A stretch of 64,000 nucleotides of DNA from Pseudomonas duriflava (GTDB taxonomy: Bacteria; Pseudomonadota; Gammaproteobacteria; Pseudomonadales; Pseudomonadaceae), in contig NZ_VLKY01000014.1 of assembly GCF_007830155.1 (NCBI RefSeq), forward strand, positions 32,051-96,050, read 5' to 3'. Made by a program: the position numbers and the translations under genes. Position 1 is the stretch's first letter, and each line of letters begins with the position of its first letter. This document shows, piece after piece, positions 50,463 through 58,538 of this stretch. The notes beneath the pieces were generated by a model. It was not told the origin of the DNA. It searched no databases and saw only the letters and a list, made by a program, of their open reading frames with translations.

Positions 50463-51173
50463 ATGCCAACCCCTCACATCGAAGCCCATCCTGGTGATTT
50501 TGCCGATACCGTCCTAATGCCGGGCGATCCGCTACGGGCACGCATGATCGCCGAACACTATTTGGAAAATGTCCAGCAGGTGAACGGCATTCGTAACATG
50601 TTGGGCTTTACCGGATGGTATCGCGGCCAGCGCGTCTCAGTAATGGGATCGGGTATGGGTATCCCCTCGATTTCAATCTATGCCCATGAACTGTACTCGC
50701 TTTACGACGTCCAGCGTATCGTACGAGTAGGCAGTTGCGGTTCAGTCAAGGCCGAGATCAACCTGCGCGATATCGTGATCGCAATGGGGGCTAGTACAGA
50801 TTCAAACGTCAATCGCAAGCGTTTCGGCGGTTTCGACTATGCGGCCATCGCTGATTTCGATCTGTTGCAGACCACCGTTTCGACGGCAGCTCGGCAGGGC
50901 CTGCCAGTGCGGGTAGGAAATGTATTTTCAGCCGATCTGTTCTATGAGCCTAATAATCTGGCTTTCGATTGCATGAAGGCCATGGGCGTGCTGGCAGTGG
51001 AAATGGAGGCAGCAGGGCTCTATGGGCTGGCGGCGTCGCTTAACAAGCAGGCTCTGGCGGTATTGACTGTGAGTGATCATCTGCTTAGAGCAGAGCATCT
51101 CAGTCCAGAAACGAGACAGGAGGATTTTCATCAAATGGTACGGCTTGTGCTCGACGCATTGATCACGGGCTAA
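50463..51173 (+). CDS. deoD: Purine-nucleoside phosphorylase, DeoD type
   Basis: Phosphorolyses purine ribo- and deoxyribonucleosides. It has 236 residues, the hexameric bacterial type. Conserved: the N-terminal His in PHIEAHPGDFADTVLMPGDPLRA, the phosphate loop VMGSGMGIPSISIYAHEL, VRVGSCG, AVEMEAAGLYGLAA (nucleoside Glu) and VSDHLL with the catalytic Asp. It is the last gene of the operon; the prrF terminator region faces it. Confidence 0.96.
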   Translation: MPTPHIEAHPGDFADTVLMPGDPLRARMIAEHYLENVQQVNGIRNMLGFTGWYRGQRVSVMGSGMGIPSISIYAHELYSLYDVQRIVRVGSCGSVKAEINLRDIVIAMGASTDSNVNRKRFGGFDYAAIADFDLLQTTVSTAARQGLPVRVGNVFSADLFYEPNNLAFDCMKAMGVLAVEMEAAGLYGLAASLNKQALAVLTVSDHLLRAEHLSPETRQEDFHQMVRLVLDALITG

Positions 51174-51182
51174 AATTCAGAC

Positions 51183-51295
51183 AAAAAAAGACCCGGCAGA
51201 GCCGGGTCGAAACCGTGATTAGCCTGATGAGGAGATAACCTGAAAGGCCGACCTGCTAGTCTCTCAGTTATCAGAGCCGGTCTCGCAACCAGCTG
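51183..51295 (-). ncRNA. prrF: PrrF-type iron-responsive small RNA
   Basis: The minus strand from about 51295 reads AGCTGGTTGCGAGACCGGC, then AACTGAGAGACTAGCAGGTC, GGCCTTTCAGGTTATCTCCT and CATCAGGCTAATCACGG. It ends in the terminator GACCCGGC-TCT-GCCGGGTC plus TTTTTTT (51183-51210). This closely matches what I remember of P. aeruginosa PrrF1/PrrF2, about 110 bases long. PrrF RNAs repress iron-containing proteins when iron is scarce. In P. aeruginosa two tandem copies lie beside cbpA; here one copy is seen, still next to cbpA. Confidence 0.92.
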
Positions 51296-51301
51296 ATTCA
51301 A

Positions 51302-51355
51302 ATAGTAGCAATTCTCATTAGCATGTCAAGCTATTCGAGAATATTTCTTATTCTC
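51302..51355 (-). promoter_or_regulatory. prrF promoter with Fur-box-like sites
   Basis: On the minus strand TTGACA (51324-51329), a 16-base spacer and TACTAT (51302-51307). The spacer holds GCTAATGAGAATTGC, a Fur-box-like sequence. A second near-palindrome, GAGAATAAGAAATATTCTC (51337-51355), lies just upstream and by eye matches about 12 of 19 positions of GATAATGATAATCATTATC. Iron-Fur repression is the expected control. Confidence 0.75.
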
Positions 51356-51370
51356 AGTTGCAAAAGGCCT

Positions 51371-52168
51371 TCATGGTTTCGTGTGCTGACGTAATTGAGT
51401 GACTTCCTTATTTAGTAAATCAATCCGGCGCGCCATACTTTCGATCAGGTTGTGAGCGATCCGTGGCGTGCTGTACATAAGGCTCAGGAACTGATCTTTA
51501 GGAATAATCATCACGGTGCAAGGTTGAGTTGCTACGACCGTAGCGCTGCGCTTCTCCCGAGTAAACACCGCCATAGCGCCGAAGATTTCATCCTTGCATA
51601 CGTCTCCAACTTTCTGCCCACCCACTTGGGCTTCGGCATGCCCCTCAATAATGATGAAGACATGATCGGCATCTTCTCCCTGGCGGATCAGCTCGTCTCC
51701 TACTGCAAAATGCTTGAAGCCGGTAACCGGGCGAACGTCATGGGGTTTCAGTCTAACCAGAGCGTCACTGAGCAAGGCGGTCTGGCCTATGAGGTATTGA
51801 AGGAGCAGTTCCTGACGTTTCTCGCTTTCGTGAATATGCCGAAAGACCTCTGCACGTCGATAGGGGAGCAGTTCTACCGGCTCGTCACTTTCATAGCGGC
51901 ATTCCGGCAGATCAAGTCCCTGTCGCATGCCAACGAGGTCGCCTTCCTGCAAGTAGAACAAGGGGCGTCCATCCACAGATGCATGCAGCAGACCGTGTTT
52001 GATTAGGAACAGATGATTGGCCGGCTCGAGATCACTCAGACCGTTGACCTGTGCAAATTTGACCGGCTCACCCGAAGGCGCCAGGCCATCCAGCAATTGC
52101 GCTGGTATATTTTGCAGGCGGCTAATCAGCCGAGTGGCATAAGTAGGCTGCTCGCCAAGAAGATACAT
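51371..52168 (-). CDS. cbpA: Cyclic-nucleotide-binding regulatory protein (CbpA-like)
   Basis: A 265-residue cytoplasmic protein with two cyclic-nucleotide-binding-like halves. The N-terminal half is degenerate (LIKHGLLHASVDGRPLFYLQEGD). The C-terminal half is a good cNMP domain (FKHFAVGDELIRQGEDADHV, FIIIEGHAEAQVGG, DEIFGAMAVFTREKRSATVVA). No DNA-binding domain follows; the end is a short helix. It is the orthologue of P. aeruginosa CbpA, a cAMP-binding protein, by position beside prrF and by sequence. Confidence 0.85.
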   Translation of the reverse strand: MYLLGEQPTYATRLISRLQNIPAQLLDGLAPSGEPVKFAQVNGLSDLEPANHLFLIKHGLLHASVDGRPLFYLQEGDLVGMRQGLDLPECRYESDEPVELLPYRRAEVFRHIHESEKRQELLLQYLIGQTALLSDALVRLKPHDVRPVTGFKHFAVGDELIRQGEDADHVFIIIEGHAEAQVGGQKVGDVCKDEIFGAMAVFTREKRSATVVATQPCTVMIIPKDQFLSLMYSTPRIAHNLIESMARRIDLLNKEVTQLRQHTKP

Positions 52169-52240
52169 GCTCTGAATCCTTTATCAGAGGTGTGAAGTGA
52201 TTCGCACAATAAGCGGGCCGTTGCGAGACGTAAATGCTCT

Positions 52241-52528
52241 TCATCGGAGCTTGTGAGCTAAATCGAGTTCCAGGGCTAGCGCCTGAGCCTGAGCCAAAAG
52301 TGATTGCTTGTGCTGTGGTGTTAACTCATTCCAGTGAATATCCAGCAAAGCGCCTTCAATGGCGTAGAGCAAGACCTTGGACGTTCGAAATCCTCGTGCG
52401 CAGACTGCCATGTATGCGCCAGCGGAACCCCTGTTTCTAAGCTCATCCACTGTACGGATCCCAACGGCATGCAGCCACAGAACCGAGGTCTTGCCTAAAT
52501 TCTTCAACAACAGCAACTCGTCACTCAT
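52241..52528 (-). CDS. TfoX C-terminal-domain protein
   Basis: A 95-residue protein consisting only of the TfoX C-terminal, helix-hairpin-helix-like domain: LLLLKNLGKTSVLWLHAVGI, RTVDELRNRGSAGAYMAVC, ALLDIHWNELTPQHKQSLL. The start at 52528 (MSDELL) follows GGAGG; an in-frame ATG at 52573 lies before that site. Full-length TfoX (Sxy) activates competence genes; this short form has no shown role. It lies between the kinase and cbpA. Confidence 0.85.
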   Translation of the reverse strand: MSDELLLLKNLGKTSVLWLHAVGIRTVDELRNRGSAGAYMAVCARGFRTSKVLLYAIEGALLDIHWNELTPQHKQSLLAQAQALALELDLAHKLR

Positions 52529-52644
52529 CGTGCCCTCCAGGCCCGGGTCGTCTAAGTGCTCGCATAAACGCACTCATACGAGTGCTGTTTCTAGTGTAGC
52601 GCTTATCCCGGTGCCAGCAGGGCAGTTGATGTATGAGTAAAAGA

Positions 52645-54186
52645 TTAGAGCGCTGATATCTTGTGCTGGAAGGTGGCGACCATCCGCTCAAGGCTTTCCA
52701 TGTCGGTCATGTCTAGCGGTTGGCTGAATGCTTTTTCTTCAGACGTGAGGGCCTCACGACTCTCCTGCTGCGCCTGGATAACGGGTAAGGTCGCATCGGA
52801 AGGATCACGTCTTTCGGCCTGACGTTCCGCTAGCCATTGAGCGATGACCGTTTCAGGAGCATGGCAGTCAAGGATCAGAAAGGGTACGCCAGCAGCTTCG
52901 GCCACAGCCGCTGCGGCCCGTCGCGGCTCAAGCTTGAGATAAGTAGCATCCAGAATGACGGGATAACCTGCCTTGAGAATCTCAGCGGCCAGTTCATGCA
53001 GTCGAGCATAAGTGGCGTGGCCTGCTGCAGCGCTATAGAGCACGTCAGGATCGCTGTCCTTGATTATCCGCTTGCGCTCTACATCGGAGCGCACACGAAT
53101 GGCTCCTAGCGCCTCAACCAGCCTCAGCGCGGCTGTACTTTTGCCTACCGCCGAAACGCCATGGGTAATCGCCAGTACCTGATACGGAATGGCACAGTAG
53201 CGCTCGGCCAGGTTCGTGTAATTCCGGTAACGCTTCAAGATTTCGGCTTTTCGTACCGGGTCCGAAACCTGACCATATTGGAACAGGTTGATCTTGGCCC
53301 GAACCATAGCCCGATAGGCCTTGTAGAACGGCAAAACATGCAGACCGGTATAATCCCCGGTCTGCTCGATATATGCATTAACGAACCGATGCGCCAGGGC
53401 CCTGTGATGACGATCCTCCAGATCCATGGCCAGGAAGGCGGTATCGGCCAGTACATCCGTCATACGGAACGGCTCGTTGAACTCGATGCAGTCGAACAGT
53501 ACAACATCTCTATCCAACTGAGTCACATTGGCCAAATGGATATCGCCGTGACATTCCCTGATAAAACCTTCCGCCTTGCGGCGCTCAAATAATGGACGCA
53601 GGCGGGCAAAGTGCTCCTCGGCCCACGCTTCAAGTTGATCCAGTTGAGCCAGGTCTTCAGGCTGATCCAATAAAGGGCGAATCTGCTCGAAATTCTGCCG
53701 TACTGGCGCCATGACGGACTCAGGGGAGCCCAAGTCGTTTCGGTCGTCTACGACCGGTGCCGCCTGATGGAAGCGGGCAATCTGTTCGGCCAGGGCATCG
53801 ATATGCCACTCCTTCAGCTCGCCGCGCTGCTCAATCTCACTAAGCAATTGGCTTTGCGGAAATTCACGCATTCTTATGGCGTATTCAATGACGGGCCCTT
53901 CACCGTTCAGCTGTGGAGCCTCCGGACAGCCTGTAATAGGTAGCACATCGAGATAGAGATCTTGAGTGAGGCGTTGATTCAGGCGCACTTCTTCACGGCA
54001 AAAATGCTCGCGAGCCTCAAGGGTAGTGAAGTCGAGGAAGCCGAAATTGACCGATTTCTTGATTTTATAAGCGTACTCACCCGTCAAGATGACCCAGGAG
54101 ATATGGGTCTCGATTACAGCGAACGCGGTAACCGGGTGCGGGTAGAGGGCCGGGTTCTGAAGGGCAGTGATCAGGATCTGGCTCAC
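52645..54186 (-). CDS. Aminoglycoside-phosphotransferase-like/AAA kinase fusion
   Basis: A 513-residue two-domain protein. The N-terminal part (about 1-320) is a protein-kinase-like APH fold: EYAYKIKKSVNFGFLDF near the start, catalytic CHGDIHLANVTQLD and the metal DCIEFNEPFR. The C-terminal part (about 340-513) is a P-loop kinase with THGVSAVGKSTAALRL and VILDATYLK. I chose GTG 54186 (SQILITALQNP), eight bases after AAGGAC. Similar fusions lie next to mrcB in Pseudomonas (PA4701). The substrate is unknown. Confidence 0.8.
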   Translation of the reverse strand: MSQILITALQNPALYPHPVTAFAVIETHISWVILTGEYAYKIKKSVNFGFLDFTTLEAREHFCREEVRLNQRLTQDLYLDVLPITGCPEAPQLNGEGPVIEYAIRMREFPQSQLLSEIEQRGELKEWHIDALAEQIARFHQAAPVVDDRNDLGSPESVMAPVRQNFEQIRPLLDQPEDLAQLDQLEAWAEEHFARLRPLFERRKAEGFIRECHGDIHLANVTQLDRDVVLFDCIEFNEPFRMTDVLADTAFLAMDLEDRHHRALAHRFVNAYIEQTGDYTGLHVLPFYKAYRAMVRAKINLFQYGQVSDPVRKAEILKRYRNYTNLAERYCAIPYQVLAITHGVSAVGKSTAALRLVEALGAIRVRSDVERKRIIKDSDPDVLYSAAAGHATYARLHELAAEILKAGYPVILDATYLKLEPRRAAAAVAEAAGVPFLILDCHAPETVIAQWLAERQAERRDPSDATLPVIQAQQESREALTSEEKAFSQPLDMTDMESLERMVATFQHKISAL

Positions 54187-54303
54187 AAACGGTCCTTGGC
54201 GTGGCAGTAAAAATGGGGGCTGCATTATGGCTGTTGTGCGGAAGCCTGCAAACCGCTAGCTGGCGTCTGCCTGACGTTTGCAAAGTGCGTATAATGCGCC
54301 GCC

Positions 54304-56625
54304 ATGAAACGCACCCGATCCCCTCGCTCACGCTCCCGTACTCGCCAACCCTTCAACTGGCGTTCGCTTACCGGCTGGCTCTTTAAAATAGGGCTGGTCT
54401 GTTTGGTCGTCTTGGCGGGATTTTCCATTTATCTCGATGCCATTGTGCAGGAGAAGTTTTCCGGCAAACGCTGGACTATTCCTGCCAAGGTCTATGCTCG
54501 CCCGCTGGAGTTGTTCTCCGGACTCAAGCTGGGCAAGGATGATTTCCTGACCGAGCTTGACGCTTTAGGTTACCGGCGCGAAAAAACGGTCGAGGGCCCA
54601 GGCAGTGTCTCTGTGGCCGGCTCAAGCGTAGAGCTCAATACGCGTGGCTTTCAATTCTATGAAGGCGAAGAACCTGCACGCTCGATCAAGGTGCGCTTCT
54701 CTGGCGATTATGTTTCCGGTCTGAGTAGTTCAGACGGCTCAAGCCTGGCGGTGGCCCGCCTCGAACCTTTGTTAATCGGCGGAATCTACCCGGCTCATAA
54801 CGAAGACCGTATTCTGGTCAAGTTGGACCAGACGCCAAAATCGTTGATCGACGGTTTGGTTGCCGTCGAGGACCGCGACTTCTGGACTCACCATGGCGTA
54901 TCGCTCCGGTCTATCGGCCGGGCAGTCTGGGTCAACATGAGCAGCGGGCAACTCCGGCAGGGTGGAAGTACACTGACTCAACAGCTGGTCAAAAACTTCT
55001 ATCTGACCAGCGAGCGAAGCCTGACGCGTAAGGCCACCGAAGCCATGATGGCTGTGCTGCTGGAGCTTCATTACGACAAAAAGGAAATTCTGGAGGCTTA
55101 CCTCAACGAGGTGTTCCTGGGGCAGGACGGTACAAGAGCCATCCATGGATTCGGCTTGGCCAGCCAGTACTTCTTCGGACAGCCGCTGTCCGAGCTTAAA
55201 CTGCATCAGGTAGCACTGCTGGTGGGAATGGTCAAAGGGCCATCCTATTATAACCCGCGTCGTTATCCAGACCGTGCCCTGGAACGTCGTAATCTGGTCA
55301 TCGACCTCATGGCAGAGCAAGGTGTGGCCACTGCTCAAGAGGCCGCCATTGCCAAGCAGCGTCCCTTGGGCCTGACTAAATCGGGATCTCTGACAAACAG
55401 TTCGTTTCCAGGGTTCTTGGATCTCGTCAAGCGCCAGCTGCGGCAGGATTACCGTGAAGAAGACCTGACGGAAGAAGGTCTGCGTATCTTTACGAGCTTT
55501 GACCCGATCCTGCAAACCAAGGCCGAAAGTGCCATGGCCGAAACCATGAAGCGTCTGGATGGGCGCAAGGGTGTCGAGAATATCGAGTCAGCCATGGTCG
55601 TGACGAACCCTGAAACGGGAGAGGTTCAGGCCTTGCTAGGGGGCCGTGATCCACGTTTCGCTGGGTACAATCGCGCTTTGGATGCGGTTCGCCAGATCGG
55701 CTCGCTGATCAAGCCTGCCGTATATCTCACCGCTTTAGAGCGTCCGAGCCAGTACACGCTGACCACTCTAATCAAGGATGAGCCATTCTCCGTCAAGACC
55801 GGGGATGGTCAGGTCTGGCGACCGCAGAACTATGAACGGCAGGCGCACGGTACTATCTTCCTCTATCAGGGGTTGGCGCATTCTTATAATCTGTCTACGG
55901 CGCGCCTGGGATTGGATATCGGTGTGCCAGAAGTTCTCAAAACCGTTGAGCGCTTGGGTGTGAGCCGCTCCATGCAGCCATACCCCTCTACCTTGCTGGG
56001 TGCCGGTGCGTTAACTCCTATGGAGGTGGCTACCATGTACCAGACCCTGGCCAACGGTGGTTTCAATACGCCGTTGCGCAGCATCCGTAGCGTATTGGCT
56101 GCCGATGGGGAGCCACTCAAGCGATATCCTTTCCAGATCCAGCAACGTTTCGATCCCGGTGCGATCTATCTAGTACAGTATGCAATGCAGCGCGTTATGC
56201 GAGAGGGGACAGGCCGTTCGGTTTATACACAGCTGTCACCAGCATTGAATCTGGCAGGTAAGACGGGTACCACGAACGACTCTCGGGACAGTTGGTTCGC
56301 TGGCTTCAGCCAGGATCTCCTTGCCGTGGTATGGATGGGGCGTGATGACAATGGTAAGACGCCCCTTACAGGTGCGACGGGTGCCCTGCAGGTGTGGACC
56401 GGCTTCATGAAGCGAGCAAAGCCCCAGTCATTGGACTTGCCTACACCCGATAATATTGTTCAGGCATGGGTTAACCCAGCCACTGGCCAGGGCACTGATC
56501 CTAGTTGTCCGGGTGCGGTACAAATGCCTTATATTCGAGGGAGTGAGCCTGCTCCCGGTCCGGCCTGTGGAGGACAATCTCCATCCGACTCTGTTATGGA
56601 CTGGGTGCGTGGTTGGTTGAATTGA
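54304..56625 (+). CDS. mrcB: Penicillin-binding protein 1B
   Basis: Bifunctional inner-membrane peptidoglycan synthase of 773 residues. A basic cytoplasmic start and one membrane helix (about 26-46) are followed by a UB2H-like region. The glycosyltransferase domain has catalytic Glu in AVEDRDFWTHHGVS, RQGGSTLTQQLVKNF and NEVFLGQ. The transpeptidase has SxxK as GSLIKPAVYL, SxN as SYNLS and KTG as GKTGTTNDSRDSWF. It is divergent from the kinase gene, with 117 bases between. Confidence 0.97.
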   Translation: MKRTRSPRSRSRTRQPFNWRSLTGWLFKIGLVCLVVLAGFSIYLDAIVQEKFSGKRWTIPAKVYARPLELFSGLKLGKDDFLTELDALGYRREKTVEGPGSVSVAGSSVELNTRGFQFYEGEEPARSIKVRFSGDYVSGLSSSDGSSLAVARLEPLLIGGIYPAHNEDRILVKLDQTPKSLIDGLVAVEDRDFWTHHGVSLRSIGRAVWVNMSSGQLRQGGSTLTQQLVKNFYLTSERSLTRKATEAMMAVLLELHYDKKEILEAYLNEVFLGQDGTRAIHGFGLASQYFFGQPLSELKLHQVALLVGMVKGPSYYNPRRYPDRALERRNLVIDLMAEQGVATAQEAAIAKQRPLGLTKSGSLTNSSFPGFLDLVKRQLRQDYREEDLTEEGLRIFTSFDPILQTKAESAMAETMKRLDGRKGVENIESAMVVTNPETGEVQALLGGRDPRFAGYNRALDAVRQIGSLIKPAVYLTALERPSQYTLTTLIKDEPFSVKTGDGQVWRPQNYERQAHGTIFLYQGLAHSYNLSTARLGLDIGVPEVLKTVERLGVSRSMQPYPSTLLGAGALTPMEVATMYQTLANGGFNTPLRSIRSVLAADGEPLKRYPFQIQQRFDPGAIYLVQYAMQRVMREGTGRSVYTQLSPALNLAGKTGTTNDSRDSWFAGFSQDLLAVVWMGRDDNGKTPLTGATGALQVWTGFMKRAKPQSLDLPTPDNIVQAWVNPATGQGTDPSCPGAVQMPYIRGSEPAPGPACGGQSPSDSVMDWVRGWLN

Positions 56626-56636
56626 GAGGGTAGAGC

Positions 56637-57389
56637 GTGACGAAAACGGTATGGGCGGCACTGGCCGCCACGGTAGTTCTCACTGGTTGTGCCACGCCAC
56701 AGCGCGGCTCCATCCCTGTTGTCGATGCCAGTACGGCGGTTTCTAACCAGGAGTTGGCGCGAAGCAATGCGCCAGCGCCTGTTGGCCGTACCATGACGTC
56801 TAATACAGGAGCGTATGCTAGCGTACCGCAGGACAGTGGCGTAACCGTCATGGTGCCGGGCGATAACGCTGCGCCGATTCAAACATTTCCGGCAGCTCCT
56901 GCCAGTGCCCCGATTTCTACAGGGCCGATTACGATTGGCCCTTCTATGGAAGGGCCTGCAGCGCCATCATCTAATTCCACTTACGTACCTCCAGCGTCTA
57001 CTCCTAGTGCCCCTACAGGTATCCCGTCCAGTAACAGCGGTAATGGCCTGGCCGCAGATGAGCAGCTAGATGGGCCGATACTGGCTTTGCTGACAACTGC
57101 TCAGCAGCAGCAGAGTGGAGGGGATCTAAATGGTGCCTCATCAAGCTTAGAGCGCGCTATGCGAATTGCCCCACGCGAGCCGCAGGTGCTTTATCGTCTA
57201 GCCGAGGTTCGCCTGGCTCAAGGTGATGCCGCTCAGGCTGAGCAGCTGGCTCGTCGAGGGCTGACTTATGCTGGCGGACGTCCTGCCTTGCAGGCCAGTC
57301 TGTGGTCGCTGATTGCGCAATCGCGTGAGCGGCAGGGAGATGCTGCAGGTGCGGCTGCAGCTCGTCAGAGAGCTAAGGTAGGTACGTGA
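56637..57389 (+). CDS. TPR-containing lipoprotein
   Basis: A 250-residue lipoprotein with a GTG start. The signal ends in the lipobox LTGC (Cys about residue 18). A long low-complexity Pro/Ser/Ala/Thr region (about 25-145) follows. A C-terminal pair of tetratricopeptide-like repeats (NGASSSLERAMRIAPREPQVLYRL and DAAQAEQLARRGLTYAG) completes it. It lies 11 bases after mrcB in the same direction, so a role as a periplasmic partner of PBP1b is plausible, but that is position only. Confidence 0.8.
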   Translation: MTKTVWAALAATVVLTGCATPQRGSIPVVDASTAVSNQELARSNAPAPVGRTMTSNTGAYASVPQDSGVTVMVPGDNAAPIQTFPAAPASAPISTGPITIGPSMEGPAAPSSNSTYVPPASTPSAPTGIPSSNSGNGLAADEQLDGPILALLTTAQQQQSGGDLNGASSSLERAMRIAPREPQVLYRLAEVRLAQGDAAQAEQLARRGLTYAGGRPALQASLWSLIAQSRERQGDAAGAAAARQRAKVGT

Positions 57390-57715
57390 TGGACAGTCGT
57401 CTGGTAGCGTTGGCCGATCAGTTACTACTGATCGAGCGGGAGTTACGGGTGCTAGGCTGGTGGGAGCACGAGTCTCCCAGTCCTGCCGATCTCGCCAGTC
57501 AACAGCCTTTCTGTGTGGATACGCTGACCTTTTCACAATGGCTGCAGTGGATTTTTCTGCCTCGTATGAAGGTCATTATCGAGACAGATTGCGGGCTTCC
57601 AGAGCGCTCGGGCATTAAGCCGATGGCGGAAGTAGCCTATCAGAGTAACCTCAGCACGGTGACTGCCTTGCTAAATGCCTTGGGCGAGTTTGATCGTCTG
57701 ATTGAGCACCGCTAA
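57389..57715 (+). CDS. YqcC family protein
   Basis: A 108-residue small cytosolic protein of the YqcC family (DUF446): LLLIERELRVLGWWE, PFCVDTLTFSQWLQWIFLPRM and the closing FDRLIEHR are typical. Its function is unknown; in E. coli yqcC neighbours truC. The ATG at 57389 overlaps the TGA of the TPR lipoprotein gene; GTG at 57386 is an alternative start one codon earlier. It converges on the DUF4124 gene. Confidence 0.88.
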   Translation: MDSRLVALADQLLLIERELRVLGWWEHESPSPADLASQQPFCVDTLTFSQWLQWIFLPRMKVIIETDCGLPERSGIKPMAEVAYQSNLSTVTALLNALGEFDRLIEHR

Positions 57716-57716
57716 G

Positions 57717-58154
57717 TCAATCACAGTTCTTATGAATGGCAAACTCGGTCTCACTGATCCGCTGCTGGCGTTCCTCTTCAGTTAGACGACGCATTTCTCC
57801 TCGTCCCGCCTCAACCATAACGCGAGGATTGTTTCTTAGTTGAGCCAGATTGGTTCGGGCCGATTTGCAATAATCCTCACGCTGCTTTTCAGTCTGTTTA
57901 ATCTCCTGTTTGATTTTTTGATCAATTATCTGTTGCTGCGGATTGTTAACAGCATCTGCCCCGCTTGAAGAGCCGGATGAGCCTGAAATGCCAGGCGCTG
58001 GCTTGAGTGTGAGGGCATCAGCTTCTCCTGTCGTTGGCGGTTGTGCGCTAAAGTGAGTAACACCCTGAGCATCGACCCATTTATAGACTTGAGCCGCCTC
58101 GATACTGCCAATCATGAGTAGGGTGCTGCTTATGGCTAAAAGTGTGCGCCACAT
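57717..58154 (-). CDS. DUF4124 domain exported protein
   Basis: A 145-residue protein with a signal peptide (MWRTLLAISSTLLMIGSIEA), followed at once by the DUF4124 motif AQVYKWVDAQGVTHFSAQPP. A Ser/Gly linker comes next, then a charged helical tail (QKIKQEIKQTEKQREDYCKS). The fold is a short beta-hairpin domain common in Pseudomonas; its function is unknown. It is single-gene, ends one base from the yqcC stop, and corresponds in position to PA4697. Confidence 0.88.
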   Translation of the reverse strand: MWRTLLAISSTLLMIGSIEAAQVYKWVDAQGVTHFSAQPPTTGEADALTLKPAPGISGSSGSSSGADAVNNPQQQIIDQKIKQEIKQTEKQREDYCKSARTNLAQLRNNPRVMVEAGRGEMRRLTEEERQQRISETEFAIHKNCD

Positions 58155-58538
58155 GGGTAGACCTTCGAGCTAAAAAGAGAGATGCGTACTATAACGAAAC
58201 TTGCCTTTCTAAAATGCGACTTGCATCAGCGCATAAATTTAGTGCAATGATGGCTTGACTTGCGCCACCTGAATGCGAAGAATTCAAAGTTCGCTGTAGA
58301 AATCCGGCCCAAAGCTGATTTCTCGGCAGACCATGAGGTGCCTACCCGCGCCGCCGCAGTCATACCCGTAACGCGTTACCTCGCGCTGGGTAGAAGTTTT
58401 CGGTAACTCTTGGAAACTTCTAACACGGCTTTCTTGGCAGCTGTTCGTCGGCGATCACCGTCGCCCATGCTCTGCCTAGCAGTCAACCAAATTCCGATTG
58501 CCCATGTGGGGCGCTCGTCTGTGTTGAAGAGGTGAAAC
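58155..58538. other. Divergent region upstream of ilvI
   Basis: 384 bases without a gene. It holds an inverted repeat TAGAAGTTT/AAACTTCTA (58391-58422) and a smaller hairpin GGCGA/TCGCC near 58452-58469. I found no branched-chain leader peptide of the E. coli ilv type and no T-run terminator, so classic attenuation is not visible. Confidence 0.45.
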
